Positions 46,928 to 59,372 of a DNA stretch of 64,000 nt are shown in pieces (the stretch's first letter is position 1; each line of letters begins with the position of its first letter). The stretch is from Euphorbia lathyris (taxonomy: Eukaryota; Streptophyta; Magnoliopsida; Malpighiales; Euphorbiaceae): NCBI RefSeq assembly GCF_963576675.1, contig NC_088916.1:9772501-9836500 (forward strand). Reading direction: 5' to 3'. Below the pieces are notes generated by a model that was not told where the DNA came from, searched no databases, and saw nothing but the letters and a program-made list of their open reading frames with translations. Made by a program: the position numbers and the translations under genes.

Positions 46928-47510
46928 AGGAAAGCCTTCAAGTTCAATCCCAAAAGCTAACGTCCCAGAAAAAGACTTCAAAGAAGTAGCACCGGGAGTT
47001 GGAACGGAAGCAGCTGATAATGATTCCATTAATTCTGCCCTAGCGGATGTCATAGCTTAAGCTTCGGATAAAGGGGGAAAAGAATAACTGAAAGAAAAGG
47101 GTTCAAAGAGATGGTTTCAGGCTGCTGACTAGCTGGGAGATGAACGAGGAGACAAAGACGGATGTTTGCTGGGCTTGGCTCTACTATTTCCATCCACTTG
47201 ACTGTTCTTCGCGAATATCTTTCGTCTCTTCCTGGGAATCCATGAATGAACCTCCTTTGTCCGGTTCCTCTACTCTTTTTTCATGAATTCTAGCAGGGTC
47301 TTTTTTAAGTGCGTGCTTGTAGCAAGTGAGTTAGACCAATCCAATCCTGTGATCGGTAACTTTCCATTTCCAGTGCGGCTAGGGAAAAAAGGGTGAATAA
47401 GCCGGCTTCTAAACAAAGAAAATCGTGCGCAGAACTGAATCGAGATAGGGATTTTACTCTTCCTTTAGCCGTAAAGTCTAGTTCGGGATAAGCCAGTGTC
47501 CGGTCCGGTC
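46928..47510. other. Unassigned stretch
   Basis: No gene recognised beyond the open N-terminal extension to the accD frame. Confidence 0.4.
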
Positions 47511-47570
47511 TCCACGCGACATTGCTCCGTCAGGCTTTCGCCCATTGCGGAAAATTCCCCACTGCTGCCT
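47511..47570 (-). pseudogene. rrn16: Plastid rrn16 fragment (350-400 region), copy a
   Basis: Plus strand CATTGCTCCGTCAGGCTTTC, GCCCATTGCGGAAAATTCCC and CACTGCTGCCT is the reverse complement of plastid 16S rRNA. About 24-40 nt are shared with 47679-47739 and 59037-59088. Confidence 0.92.
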
Positions 47571-47678
47571 ATGCTATAGTACAGGTTTTGGCTGACCGGT
47601 GTAAGACAGACGTTCTTCCGGAAAATGTGGTCAGAAATCCATAATAGAGTCCGACCACAACGACCGAATTGAGTATCT

Positions 47679-47739
47679 TTCCGCAATGGGCGAAAGCCTG
47701 ACGGAGCAATGCCACGTGGAGGTAGAAGGCCTACGGGTC
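47679..47739 (+). pseudogene. rrn16: Plastid rrn16 fragment (360-420 region), copy b
   Basis: TTCCGCAATGGGCGAAAGCC, TGACGGAGCAATGCC and GGAGGTAGAAGGCCTACGGG of plastid 16S rRNA. It lies 108 bp from copy a in the opposite orientation, so the two form a local inverted repeat. Confidence 0.92.
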
Positions 47740-47966
47740 GCTTGCCCGGTAGGTTGTTACAGAAAGAGCCAAACCAAAATGGATTCCACATGGGAAAGGA
47801 AGGTCCCTACGTAAGGGAGTCTAATCAACGGGGTACCTATGGGTACATAAGAAATGTATTGACTCAATTCTTTTTAATGAATAGATCCGATCGCAACTTC
47901 GAATATGGCAAGCCCGAAGACGAGAGTAGACGAGCACCCAATACTTCGCAAACAAGAACGAATTAG
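47709..47966 (+). CDS. Chimeric ORF: rrn16 + unknown + ycf2
   Basis: An 85-codon open frame starting inside the rrn16 piece ([10 protein letters not shown]) and continuing through unassigned sequence into the ycf2 fragment. The product would be basic and soluble. It is probably a chance frame formed by fusion of fragments; no expression evidence is available. Confidence 0.3.
   Translation: MPRGGRRPTGRLPGRLLQKEPNQNGFHMGKEGPYVRESNQRGTYGYIRNVLTQFFLMNRSDRNFEYGKPEDESRRAPNTSQTRTN
47835..47909 (+). pseudogene. ycf2: ycf2 fragment
   Basis: Encodes [20 protein letters not shown] then NFEYG, matching Ycf2 ([20 protein letters not shown]). Confidence 0.94.
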
Positions 47967-48399
47967 GCCTTCTTCCTACATGAGTGCTCCATAGCCATTA
48001 ACCACGAACTCCAAGACTCAATCAACTTACTCAATTTAGTATTTAGCTATGGCCGATGGCTTATGTGCGACCTGTGGCCCACGCCTCCTATTTGTTCAGG
48101 GCGGGTGGCGTGACGGTCACCGACTTCACCGATTTCAGACGGGACAGCCACTTTCAGACGGGACCTCTGGAAAAAGAAGCAGATAGTGCGGGGTAAAGAG
48201 TTTTGGTAAATCAACCAACTCCTAGAGAAGCGACCAATGAAGCAGCTTCCTCCTCCGCTCTACCCCAAGGACTCCCGAAAGCGGGTAGCTTCAAAGGAAA
48301 GCTTTTGTCCCTCCTTTACTTGTGTCGTGAAGCTCCCCTCGTCTTGCCATCAACAAGTCGCTACAGGGTGAGTAACTCACTTCTTGTTCTTCGACCCCC
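47910..48399. other. Unassigned stretch
   Basis: No gene recognised. Confidence 0.4.
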
Positions 48400-48477
48400 T
48401 CAGTCACTACGAACGCCCCCGATCAGTGCAATGGGATGTGTCTATTTATCTATCTCTTGACTCGAAATGGGAGCACT
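48400..48477 (+). pseudogene. trnI-GAU: Plastid trnI-GAU intron fragment
   Basis: CAGTCACTACGAACGCCCCC, GATCAGTGCAATGGGATGTG, TCTATTTATCTATCTCTTGA and CTCGAAATGGGAGC match the plastid inverted-repeat sequence that I recall as internal to the trnI-GAU intron. It is the middle part of the intron whose end lies at 42223-42420. Confidence 0.65.
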
Positions 48478-48532
48478 ATAACTCAAGGGTCCCCTTAATC
48501 ATTTTATTCATGAGAAAAGGGTCTCCCTTTCG

Positions 48533-48574
48533 GTTGAGTTCTCGTGATGCCTGCTGCTTCAAGCTCGGAAAGCC
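48533..48574 (-). repeat. 42-bp inverted repeat R15, copy b
   Basis: Inverted partner of 44307-44348. Confidence 0.92.
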
Positions 48575-48596
48575 CACTACTGATGATATCAATTTC

Positions 48597-48648
48597 CAGG
48601 TCTTCCACCACGTCAAGGTGACACTCTACCGCTGAGTTATATCCCTCC
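48597..48648 (-). pseudogene. trnV-GAC: Plastid trnV-GAC, 3'-truncated
   Basis: The minus strand reads GGGATATAACTCAGCGGTAG, AGTGTCACCTTGACGTGGTG and GAAG: acceptor 5' strand, D arm and complete anticodon arm with GAC. The T arm and acceptor 3' strand are replaced. Its plastid 5' leader continues (R16b). Confidence 0.9.
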
Positions 48649-48695
48649 CCCATCGAGAAAGAGAACTGACTAATCCTAAGGCAAAAGGTCAAGAA
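48630..48695 (+). repeat. 66-bp direct repeat R16, copy b
   Basis: Partner of 8754-8819. It includes the trnV 5' end and its plastid leader. Confidence 0.88.
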
Positions 48696-49330
48696 ACTAA
48701 ACGCCACTATTCTTGAAGAACTTGGAGTCGGGCCTTCCTAAGCAGCCAAAACCGGTAGGAAGGTCACCAATGAGTATTAAATATGTAATTGATGGGGCAT
48801 GCTCCAGAGGGATTGCAGGGATAGAGGCTGGTGTAGGCGTCAAGGGAAGAAGGTAAGGCTAAAAGGTAAGGCACCAAAGGGGGCGCTTTTCTCTTTTCTG
48901 AAGGAGGAAGGAGGGGAAGCAAAATCAGCAACATCGGCTGCAGTAGGTGGTGACACCGACTCCTTAAAAGCTGCGTTCGGCAGAGACAAAGGAAGCGACT
49001 TGGACATCGCTGGTAGCCTTTCTACGCTATACTATTTTGGATCAAGAGCGCCAAAGGCCAGGCTTTCGGGCCAATCCCTAATTACTAGAGACCGAACGAG
49101 AGCAGACTTTGGGGCGATGGACGAGGACAGAGTTGTTTCCACAGAATCAAAAGGCGTCCAACATCCTTTCTTGCCTTTACTACATAACCCGCCCAAACGA
49201 AGATGTTCAAGGTACCCCGCTCTCAGGGCAAGGTAAGGTGTCCAAGCAACAGCCTTCCTTGGAAGCCTTTCAGTTCTTTTAGGTTCTTTGGGGATGGCCT
49301 TAACCTTTACTGGATCTAGCTTGATGCACT
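48696..49330. other. Unassigned stretch
   Basis: The open frame 48799-49236 (145 codons) covers most of it, is rich in Gly, Ser and Lys, and shows no recognisable domain. Confidence 0.4.
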
Positions 49331-49377
49331 TTCTTTGATTGATCAATGTGTGATATTCCGAATCCTCATTACTAATG
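49331..49377 (-). pseudogene. ycf2: ycf2 fragment
   Basis: The minus strand encodes ISNEDSEYHTLINQR, a Ycf2 motif. It sits within a 134-codon frame (49032-49436) otherwise of unknown origin; the upstream RDLKKSRSIDS may also be ycf2. Confidence 0.85.
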
Positions 49378-49681
49378 GAATCGATGGACCGGGATTTTTT
49401 TAGGTCGCGAGTAATCATCATAAAAAAACAAACCAACTACAACTTCGTTCGGCGGAGATTCTTCATCACCAGATGAATGGAGTGCTTCGGGGGCACTTCT
49501 TCCCAAGTCGGAAGACGATTAAGTCAGACCGGGCCAGTTGCTTCTATCTTCTCCCGAACAGCCTATTCGATTTCTGTGCTTAGAGCTTCCACTGCCTTCT
49601 CTGTCTTTTGCTGAGCCCTCGCTCTCCTTGCCTTCCGATAGCTCCTCCTACTTCCCCGTCCGATCCTCATACCTGGTCTTG

Positions 49682-49774
49682 GGTGGATACCTAGGCACCC
49701 AGAGACGAGGAAGGGCGTAGTAAGCGACGAAATGCTTCGGGGAGTTGAAAATAAGCGTAGATCCGGAGATTCCC
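49682..49774 (+). pseudogene. rrn23: Plastid rrn23 5' end, copy b
   Basis: GGTGGATACCTAGGCACCCA, GAGACGAGGAAGGGCGTAGT, AAGCGACGAAATGCTTCGGG, GAGTTGAAAATAAGCGTAGA and TCCGGAGATTCCC match the 5' end of plastid 23S rRNA. It shares about 60 nt with copy a. Confidence 0.93.
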
Positions 49775-49870
49775 TAGGGAGATGCTTGGAATCGGCTTCA
49801 TCTAGCCTTGAGGGATTGGGGGGGTAGTTGTCGAATCACCCTACAAAAAAAATCTCAACATTGTAGGCGT

Positions 49871-49938
49871 TAGATATCAAGGAAAATCAATTCTGGCTGT
49901 AAAAGATAAGCCCTTTCTAATGAAAAAATGGAAATTCG
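49871..49938 (+). pseudogene. matK: Plastid matK fragment
   Basis: Encodes RYQGKSILAVKDKPFLMKKW KF, resembling MatK (YQGKSILASKGTLFLMKKWK), the plastid intron maturase. About 22 codons survive; the following residues are unrelated. Confidence 0.72.
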
Positions 49939-51837
<1,899 letters not shown>

Positions 51838-52012
51838 TTGACAGATCCGCTGAAGAAGGATCAGGGTTAAAACTAGTCTGAAGCTTGTCAAAACAAAAGG
51901 CTTTTGACGATTTGAAGATGGCGATGGTGATGGAGCCGGTGCTGCAGTTGCCTAAGTTTGATAAGCCATTTTCGGTTGAAACTTTCGCTTCTGGCAGAGA
52001 CCTTGACGGGAT
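51838..52012 (+). mobile_element. Ty3-gypsy reverse transcriptase C-terminal fragment
   Basis: One frame reads LTDPLKKDQG, stop, N, stop, SEACQNKR; the next frame continues KQKAFDDLKMAMVMEPVLQL and PKFDKPFSVETFASGRDLDG. This is the connection between reverse transcriptase and RNase H of Ty3-gypsy elements (consensus LTDLLKK..W.W..QKAFEDLK..PVL.LPDF.KPF.VETDASG). Two stops, one frameshift and a lost catalytic Asp (TFASG for TDASG) show it is dead. It is nuclear-type DNA. Confidence 0.9.
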
Positions 52013-53504
52013 AAGCACTTTTCCAGTTGGTGATGCGGAAAGTGAACAACGAGTCTTGATTGAAGACTCAAGCTTATGGGCTTGATAGAAGCAAACGAGT
52101 TGGCTATGATAGATTGGGCATGTTGTCGCTTACGACTTTGGATAGTATGGGACATTCCCTCATGATGGAATGGCTACCTTCTTTGTGTTGTCTACTCAAG
52201 GAAAGAGCGGGATACTTAGCTGAAAGGGTGAACAAGGTCGAGCGCGTTCAAACGTTGCTCCAGAGTACCCTCTTGGGCAGCAGTCGAAGAATAGCTAGTG
52301 CGCAACTCCTTTAATTAAGATCTGAGACTATTAACGGATTTCTCTCCAATTAAGAAGTGACGGAGCTCTCCTAAGCAATAGCAAGCCCGAGCAGAAATGG
52401 CATTTTGAACAAAATTCCCCCGGTTCCATGGAAGGTGCAGATGAATAAGCGGAGGAAGGAACGGAACTGGTATAGTTGATGCATCGAATGAGCTAAGGCT
52501 AGGCACCCTCCTGAAAGCAGGAATGCGAATTAATCCATGTCAATAGTAAAAAATAGGTACCCCGGATAAGCTACTGAAGCCACTGCTCGTGCTAGTTAAT
52601 CCATAATGAAAGCACGAGTGCTAAAGAATTTGCCGCTAGCTCTATTAATGATGCTTATGAATTAGTTTCAAGAAAGCGGCCGTTCACGTCAGGCGAGGTT
52701 TTTCTTCATTAATGAGTGAACAACCTATCAACGAAAGCATGCACGTTGTAGCTCCGTCTATTTCTCTTTCTTTGCTCGTCTAGTATGTTTGCCTAGAGTA
52801 GTACCTGGCAAGCTAAGGGCGAAGGAACGAAGCAAAACGGAAAGGAACGAAAGGGATCTAGTTTTAGTGCCAGCGAGAAAGGAAGCGAGTGAGCTCCTCG
52901 GTCTGGGAGTTAAAGGCAAGCAGTACTCCCTGTACTAGGTAAGGGGCCCCCTAAGCTAGTTCAAAAAGAGAAAGGAAAGTAAACTAGAGAAGTCAAGCCA
53001 AGGATAGTTCTCCGCCAGCCAAGTTACCCTCTAGCCATCGAGCTTAACTTAACTCTTCGAAGTAATATCATTTTTTCCTTGATAATCAAAACCATGAGGC
53101 CAGTGCTCCTAGGTTGGGCTAGCGATCACAGTAAGAGCGGGGAGGGAATGTTTACAGTTGTTGTAGTATAACTTTGAATTTCCTGTTCGGTCTTTCAATA
53201 AGTAGTCAGCTGCGTGCTAAGAAGCCGTAGTCAGACTTAACATTGATTGAAGCAGCTGTTGGAGAAAAGACAGCAGTCAGACCTGCAAGCACCAGGTAGT
53301 ACGCCGCGGCAGTTTTCAATCATACAATGTGTACTCGTACTCGTAGTCTGACTTTTAGTGGTAGTCAGCTGTCCTCGTTCTCCTCTTTTCATTGCCCTAT
53401 TGAGTAAGGGTCGGTGTTTGCAAAAATGTCGAGCCGACGGGGTCAGGTACCAGTAGTGACAATGCCAAAGGGGGGGGGAGCTGGACACTAGATGTGCTAG
53501 TGGA
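52013..53504. other. Unassigned noncoding block
   Basis: No gene recognised. There is a 10-G run near 53470. Confidence 0.45.
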
Positions 53505-53696
53505 ATGACCCAACTAGACCTAGTCAGCCCGAACCGTTTTGCGGTTCTAGAGGACCCTGAACAAGAAGAAGCAAAGATGCCAGATCTGGACACTGCGGAA
53601 CCGGAAGAGATTGCTCAGGATGAGTGTCTGGGTAACAAAGCCGAGAAAGAAGGGTGTAGTCAAGGTGCGAGTTTAACGAACGAGCGAGGAGAGTGA
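53505..53696 (+). mobile_element. Possible LINE ORF1-type fragment
   Basis: The 63-codon frame begins MTQLDLVSPNRFAVLEDPEQ and is rich in Glu and Asp. The phrase NRFAVLED resembles the region of plant LINE ORF1 proteins just before the endonuclease. This is a weak match on one motif. Confidence 0.35.
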
Positions 53697-53997
53697 TTTA
53701 GCCGGGAGGATCTGGAAGAGAGGGTTGATCTTTGCTGATATGCTTAGGGATGATAAGGATGCGTCTTATATCGTTTTCTACTGGAGTAATACCGGGAAGG
53801 TGGATTCGGATTATTCGAACCCACCGAAGATCTCAGCTGTCCAACTAGCTGCTGCGATCACTGCTAGTGCAAGGATCTAGATGTACCCTTATATTTCAAG
53901 ATAGGACTGGACAAAGACTCAGTAGTGCTAGGTCAGCCACTACCAGAATACTTTCTTTACTCTGATGTCTTAGGTAAGTCTGGGGGTGCTGTGCTAG
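53697..53997. other. Unassigned stretch
   Basis: About 300 bp without a recognised feature, between the possible LINE scrap and the gypsy copy. Confidence 0.35.
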
Positions 53998-54065
53998 ACA
54001 CCATCCTTGGTTGGCAAGCTATCTCGGTGGCTCTTGCTCCTATCGGAGTTCGACATTGAGTACAT
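53998..54065 (+). mobile_element. Ty3-gypsy RNase H-region fragment, copy b
   Basis: Identical to part of 17686-17780 (CCATCCTTGGTTGGCAAGCT through GACATTGAGTACAT), encoding LVGKLSRWLLLLSEFDIEY. The downstream KKVIKGRA part is absent. Confidence 0.85.
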
Positions 54066-54776
54066 GGCCAATATAAGAGTGCACTCGACCATGGGGGCAG
54101 GGAAAGAGGCATACAAAGGACATGAATTGCCGACCTCTAGGGGGGACAGGAGCGGGGAAACGAAACTTGGACGAGGTCAATAGTCAAAGAGGAGAGGGGT
54201 GCGCAGGCAGGCCTTATTACTATACAAGCTCCGCGCTCTTCCTAGCAGCCCTATCACTCACTCAAGCACCCGCTTTCGCTACGTCTGCTTTCAATGGCAG
54301 AAGTAGAGATAGGGGCAATTTCTCTTTTGTTGTGAAAATGACAGAAGCCACTATAAAATAAAGTAAGACTTTATAAGCGGCGAGGGTTTGGGGTGTTTTT
54401 ATCTTGGCTGCCCTCACGACGCCCGCCACCGCCACAACTTGGTTCCACGCCAGACATTTATTTTAGGAATCCAAAGCAGACAAAGTCCCAGGGTTTCAAA
54501 AACTCTACCGCCGCGCTCTCGGAAAAGACCTGTTCGACTCCTACCTCTAGCTTGGTTCGAGTCCTACCTGGCTTTAGACCCAACATTCTTACCCGGTGCA
54601 GTGATCAAGCATCAGGCGGGAATGTATTGCTACCTCTTCCTCCCTCCACCATCAATTCCCGGGCAATTGCACCAAAAATTCGAGTTCCTTTTGGATTTCC
54701 TTCTTGATCAATGACAACTGCAGCATTGTCGGGCTTGTATTCTTACTGAGCGAGATAGGGTTCAATTCTTGGCCTA

Positions 54777-54830
54777 GGTTCTTGATCGTTCACTTTTACT
54801 AGTTCATCAACAGTGGCTTGCTTTCTTGCC
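54777..54830 (+). repeat. 54-bp direct repeat R13, copy b
   Basis: Partner of 50198-50251. It ends exactly where the 29-bp tandem array starts. Confidence 0.93.
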
Positions 54831-54888
54831 CGCTTTGCTCGAGTTACTACGTTCCTCTCCGCTTTGCTCGAGTTACTACGTTCCTCTC
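54831..54888 (+). repeat. 29-bp perfect tandem duplication
   Basis: Two copies of CGCTTTGCTCGAGTTACTAC then GTTCCTCTC. Confidence 0.96.
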
Positions 54889-55200
54889 CGCTTCAATCTC
54901 CAAAAAAATCCCAATTGTTTCGAACTTTCTCTTTTTTTTTGAATGGAATATTTACGGTGTTTTTTCGATAAACTTTGGAATGACTTTTCTATTTTTTTTG
55001 TTTGCACTGCCGGGCATTCTGTGGTATCTATCATTCGACAGAAGAGAATCATAATCTTTGTCCACTGCACTATCCTATCTCTCGGTTATAAAGAAGAAGG
55101 AAAGAGATTCATATGCCTCTCCGGTTCCTAAGGCGGAACCACGCAATCTTTAGGTCATCCGGTGGCGTGATTGTAATTGGTTTTTTATACATGTCTGGGC

Positions 55201-55263
55201 AGGCACCCCTCTCTTTCAAGAGGATTCGTGACATGTCAAGCCCTGGTAAGGTTCTTCGCTTTG
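55201..55263 (-). pseudogene. rrn16: Plastid rrn16 fragment (about 960-1020)
   Basis: The minus strand reads CCTTACCAGGGCTTGACATG, then CGAATCCTCTTGAAAGAGAG and GGGTGCCT of plastid 16S rRNA. The neighbouring source segment is at 45334-45395. Confidence 0.92.
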
Positions 55264-55478
55264 ACAGAAGCGTGAAATGAATAAAAAAAATAAGTTGTAA
55301 CAAAAAGACGTTTTTCCTTCTTTTGGGCTCGGGTCGAAGAAGTCAAGACCTAACAAAACAAAAGACTTTACTTCATCAAGAATTACATTGCCTCATTCGG
55401 GGCGATTATTTTGGACACGTAGCGTTGAAACTGAACGATGAAATTTTTCTATCTCCTAGCCGAGAATAGGAAATCCAA

Positions 55479-55601
55479 GAGCAGAACATATTCATTCGAT
55501 GATCCCTATTCTTTCGGTCCAAGTCGAAAGCGATAGCGAATGACAATGACGGAGCGGCCCAATTTGGTAATCTGAAGATAGAAAAGAACGAGAAATAGGC
55601 G
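55479..55601 (-). repeat. 123-bp inverted repeat R5, copy b
   Basis: Inverted partner of 10321-10443. It ends 1 nt before R6b. Confidence 0.92.
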
Positions 55602-55602
55602 A

Positions 55603-55661
55603 GACCCCCATACTATTGTCCGTCACCGATCCTTCTATCTCTCTGCACCTCCTATTTAGCT
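55603..55661 (-). repeat. 59-bp inverted repeat R6, copy b
   Basis: Inverted partner of 18108-18166 with one visible mismatch. Together with R5b it forms a continuous block whose halves lie about 7.7 kb apart elsewhere. Confidence 0.9.
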
Positions 55662-56879
55662 ATGATCTCCCGAATCCTCCTTCCAAGATCGGTCCGTTTT
55701 CTAAACGGAGTCTGGATACTTCATTTGTTTGGTCTAAACAAGGCAACCATAAATTATTCTATAATACTATTAATTTGAGTACCTCAAAAGCATAGATCTA
55801 ATTGAACTTGATTGCACTTCACGCTCCAAATTTTTGATGATTTAATCAATCTTTCTTGGGCGAAATAGAGGATATCTCAATCGGGTGAAAGAACGGGGGA
55901 ATCGTGGCTTGGAATTCCTTCCTTGGGGGATTCACTCAATAGACGAGATGGAAGGCGAGCAGAAGATCTTATTCCTTTTAGTTCAGATGATGATTGAATA
56001 AATCGTCCTCTATCTGTTGCGGGTCGAGGACTTCTTCTCCTTCCCCTTCTTCAAACTCCCCTGTCTCTACTCTTTAGGCAGAACACCGTCACCAATTATT
56101 ACTAAGAAAGTGAAAGAAACCTCAGAAACGGAAGAAAGCGAGGGCACGAGCTGGGCTCGAACCAGCACTTTACAGATCCGGTAAGTCGAAGAGCGTACTG
56201 GTTTATCGGTAACTGCTCTATTCTCGACCCAGAATCCGGCATGAAGAAAGCGGCTTTCCCAGCCTTGCGGAAGCCCTGCCCGCCCTTCTCTATTTTGAGG
56301 GATCCCTCATATTTCATATTTCATTGATTCTCTATGACTTATTACTACTCCTTTCCCCTTTTGTTTATTTGAACATGGAGTCGAGGGTGGTGAGCGGAGA
56401 AGGAAGAGCTGTGCTGTTACATACGTCATTTTCATGAATGCCTTCCCCATCTCCAGGTGCTATGGATCCTCGTGCATTGATCAGCTATGGGCACGTCCGG
56501 AACTACCAAGTAGGATTGACTCTTACCCGCCTTTGACCCTCTTTTTGAAAGGTAACATCGCTTGAAGTAACCTTTCAAAAAGAGATTCAGATAGGGGAAA
56601 TCAACACGACTGGAGTTCCTCAAAACTGAGGTTCTAAAGCAGCTAACCAATGAATCCCTCTCCGAGTTCATTACATTACGAGGTGGTCATACATAACTAA
56701 TGGAATGCGTAGAGTATCTCCATTGCCCGATAAAATATTTAGGAGTGCTCATTCTTATGAAACGAAGGCTATAGGAGTCTACCTACGTGAGACGAGGTGT
56801 AGCCATTGCCGCTTTGCTGGATGAGAGAAAGAATGCTTATCAAAGAAGAAGCCCCAGTACTCTTTCAGCCTTCCATTTC

Positions 56880-57129
56880 TGCTTCGGCTGCCCAGAACTT
56901 GGCTGAACCATCAAGATAGATGGCAGCCGTATTCACCGACGTCTCCTCGGACGTAGCCCGATAAGCCGCTCCATATCTTAAAAGTCTTCGATCCTTAGCA
57001 TCTCGGGTGCCAACGAATGCCTTTGATTTCGCTTGATTCGAACCATCTCCGTCGAGCCTCTTCGACGGCACTAGCCTACGGGTTCTTCCCACTAGCCATG
57101 GCTTGGCCTAACCTTTGGCTCTGATACCA
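56880..57129 (-). mobile_element. Ty3-gypsy gag start with primer-binding site
   Basis: On the minus strand TGGTATCAGAGCC (57117-57129) is the initiator-methionine tRNA primer-binding site typical of plant LTR retrotransposons. About 60 nt downstream a frame encodes SNQAKSKAFVGTRDAKDRRL and SVNTAAIYLDGSAKFW, resembling the Ty3-gypsy gag N-terminal domain (KAFVGTRDAKEIDNFLW..VNTAAIYLSDTALVWW). An ATG at 57099 gives only MASGKNP before a stop, so gag is frame-disrupted. The LTR should lie just beyond 57129 on the plus strand, but I cannot delimit it. Confidence 0.78.
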
Positions 57130-57648
57130 CTTCGGCGCTAAGTCCTTCAAGCCCACAAACCGCGGCACCCTTTCGGCTCAGTCTCCTTATGAACAACAAT
57201 GTAAAGAGCTCCAGCGACCGGTCCCTTACCCAAGCACCCGAAATTTAGTGGAACCATTTGGGGTGGAAGGAGCCAAGCACTAACTTAGCTGGCGGTGGAG
57301 GTTAACGAATAAGGGCGCCTGAGATGGGAGTACAAGACATCTTTTGGGAGGAGTCTAGGCAGCCCGAACTGTTGATGCCGCCTGAAGCACTATGCCTTTT
57401 TTGGACCTCTGTAAGGAAGGTGCCATCCACAGAATCCCCCCAGACCTTCATCACAGAAGATTGAAAACCTCAGCACGCCAGCTCCTACCAAGAAAAGATG
57501 GTTGGCGGTGATGGCAGGATACTTCCTTTTACCTGCATCGAAAACACAGAACTAAAGTGAATGCTCAGCACATTCAGATCTACTAAGGAAGGGATTACTC
57601 TTCACTCCCCTCGAAGCAGCTTCAAGCCAATTGCAGTGGGGAATTAAG
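57130..57648. other. Unassigned stretch, possible LTR remnant
   Basis: Immediately upstream (minus-strand sense) of the primer-binding site, this could be the 5' LTR of the gypsy element. I see no TG..CA-bounded direct repeat partner within the window to prove it. Confidence 0.3.
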
Positions 57649-57798
57649 AATCCGCTGCTTTATTTTTGGTACCAACAATTAAGAATTGTTTTCTCTTACT
57701 TGCTGCATCAAAAACTAAATCACAAGCTTCTGATAAAAAACGAGCAGTTCTAGTAAGATTTGTAATATGAATACCTTTACGTTTTGCAGAGATATAAG
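57649..57798 (-). pseudogene. rps2: Plastid rps2 5' fragment
   Basis: The minus strand encodes [40 protein letters not shown] and [11 protein letters not shown]. This is the N-terminal region of plastid ribosomal protein S2, here 50 codons. It ends in the same 30 bp (TGTTGGTACCAAAAATAAAG then CAGCGGATTC) with which the fragment at 62790 begins. Confidence 0.95.
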
Positions 57799-57887
57799 GC
57801 TCAGGTGCTCCGGTGCTGACGATGCATAGAATGATCATCAGTTCTCTTCTTGATCAGCTGGAACCCCAAATTATGGGTAGGAGGGGT

Positions 57888-57990
57888 GGTTCAACGCTAG
57901 AGATGGGTTTACTACTAAAACCGCCTATGAGCTTCTTTTTGAACAATCATGGGAGCAGCCAAACCTTGTTTGGGATTTAGTCTGGCGGGT
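57888..57990 (+). mobile_element. LINE zinc-knuckle/RNase-proximal (zf-RVT) fragment
   Basis: The frame reads GWFNARDGFTTKTAYELLFE then QSWEQPNLVWDLVWRV. It resembles the DG.FTVKSAYELL..W..VWR.. block downstream of the reverse transcriptase in plant LINEs (zf-RVT). Nuclear-type relic. Confidence 0.8.
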
Positions 57991-58555
57991 AGCGTCGCCG
58001 CTATCCCGACGGGCGACGGTGCTTCATCCATCCCCCATACCCGATGCCCTAACTGCCACCTTTGGAGGTGTTTCTAGCTTGACTGACTGACAAAAGAGTA
58101 AAGTGTTCACCAGCGCGCCCACACTTGTTAACTTGTTTGGATCAACTTTCTTTACTGAGATTCCTAACCTTTCGCCAGACTCCGATTTGGTTCTTGATCC
58201 TAAGCATTCAGTCGAGGTGGAAGCTATCCCAGAACCGAATGGGATTGGCTTGCTTTTCTCTGTCCAGCTGATGCATCGGCTTCATCTTCATCTCTGTGAG
58301 CTCTATTCGAACCCATCAACGCTGTGGCCGGCGTCCGCAAGTAATCCTTCTTAAGGTCTGCTTGATATGGGAGTCTCCGATCAAAATGTGGAAATTCCTA
58401 CGGAGGATCCCCCCCCCCCACCTGTGTCGGTTTCGGGTACAGGTACCCCTTTGTTGAAGGTCGTTCGAGCTTCTGCTTGCCAAGCTGCTTAGCTACAACA
58501 TTTGCTTTTCCTCGATCAAACTTCGTGGAAACCAGAATTGGCATTTCTAACTCAA
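57991..58555. other. Unassigned stretch
   Basis: The open frame 58103-58354 has no recognised domain. An 11-C run is present near 58409-58419. Confidence 0.4.
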
Positions 58556-58586
58556 TGTACGTGGAGCTTCCGCCTCATACGGCTCC
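58556..58586 (-). pseudogene. Group II intron domain V scrap
   Basis: Minus strand GAGCCGTATGAGGCGGAAGC then TCCACGTAC resembles the 5' two thirds of a plant mitochondrial group II domain V. The closing GGTTC strand is missing, so it cannot fold properly. Confidence 0.6.
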
Positions 58587-59036
58587 TCTAGGGATGGAGG
58601 TAGGTCCAGCCCCGCCTTGTGCGGTTAAGGTTGTTGTACATGATCTCATAAAAAAAAGACTCATACTCCGAAATTTTTATCAAAATGGCCCCAGAATTCT
58701 ATTTCCCGGTTAAAATTCCATATGCAGATTCAATATGAAATCAAGACCCCGAAACTTATTTAGTTCCAGATGATGCAGAGCCAATTCGAATTCTGCGATC
58801 GCTACCGCTTCGCCCAGCTCCTACTCCTACCATGAGAATCATCACGTGGCTGCTAAAGCAAGCTCTGTCTGGTTTTGAACCATTAACTCTTACCTCGGGG
58901 TAGTGATGAGGAGTTATGCCAAGAAGTTTAGATAGAATGTTTACGCTAGTAGAGAGGAAGGGACCTAATTCAGGGCTTGTTATTCAACAGTATAACATGA
59001 CTTATATACCCGTGTCAACCAACATCAACAATTATG
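58587..59036. other. Unassigned stretch
   Basis: No gene recognised. Confidence 0.4.
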
Positions 59037-59088
59037 CTCCTACGGGAGGCAGCAGTGGGGAATTTTCCGCAATGGGCGAAAGCCTGAC
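59037..59088 (+). pseudogene. rrn16: Plastid rrn16 fragment (338-390 region), copy c
   Basis: CTCCTACGGGAGGCAGCAGT, GGGGAATTTTCCGCAATGGG and CGAAAGCCTGAC. It contains the universal 338-357 site in its plastid form. Confidence 0.95.
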
Positions 59089-59372
59089 CAAAAAAATCAA
59101 TACACCAAGGACTACGCTTAGATTTATTGGATTTGTTGCGAAAATATCGGTATTAAACCCGAAACTCCCAGCGGGGCGAGGCTTGGAAAAGGTTCATACG
59201 TTGCTAACCTCTTATTGGCCCTGAAAGCGCTGCTCTCAGCAGTTCAGATGGAGAAGGCGGAGTTGGATGATCATTTCCCTTTCGACGGAGCTTCTATCTT
59301 CCTTCATCTGCCATAGAAGCACGAAAAATTCCCTATACGTCGATTTACTTCATCAAATGGTGGACTCTATCC
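59089..59372. other. Unassigned stretch
   Basis: Nothing recognised in this 284-bp interval. Confidence 0.35.

Larger units (their letters stand above)
54066..55200. other. Unassigned stretch with repeats
   Basis: Holds R13b (54777-54830) followed immediately by a 29-bp tandem duplication. A hydrophobic stretch around 54954-55050 (MTFLFFLFALPGILWYL) is open but unrecognised. Confidence 0.45.
55264..56879. other. Unassigned stretch with repeats
   Basis: Contains R5b and R6b. Around 56141-56175 the minus strand has a T-arm-like sequence (CTGG-TTCGAGC-CCAG), but no complete tRNA. TACTGGTTTATCGGTAACTG and CTCTATTCTCGA (56205-56236) recur at about 63093-63124. No gene recognised. Confidence 0.45.

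Noticed and set aside
48799..49236. 145-codon open frame as a gene
   Set aside because: There is no recognisable motif, and antisense to it a ycf2-containing frame is equally open; probably chance.
56141..56175. Possible tRNA on the minus strand (CTGTAAA and a T arm CTGG-TTCGAGC-CCAG)
   Set aside because: The anticodon stem, D arm and 5' acceptor could not be found in the right places; at most a tRNA-derived scrap of unknown identity.
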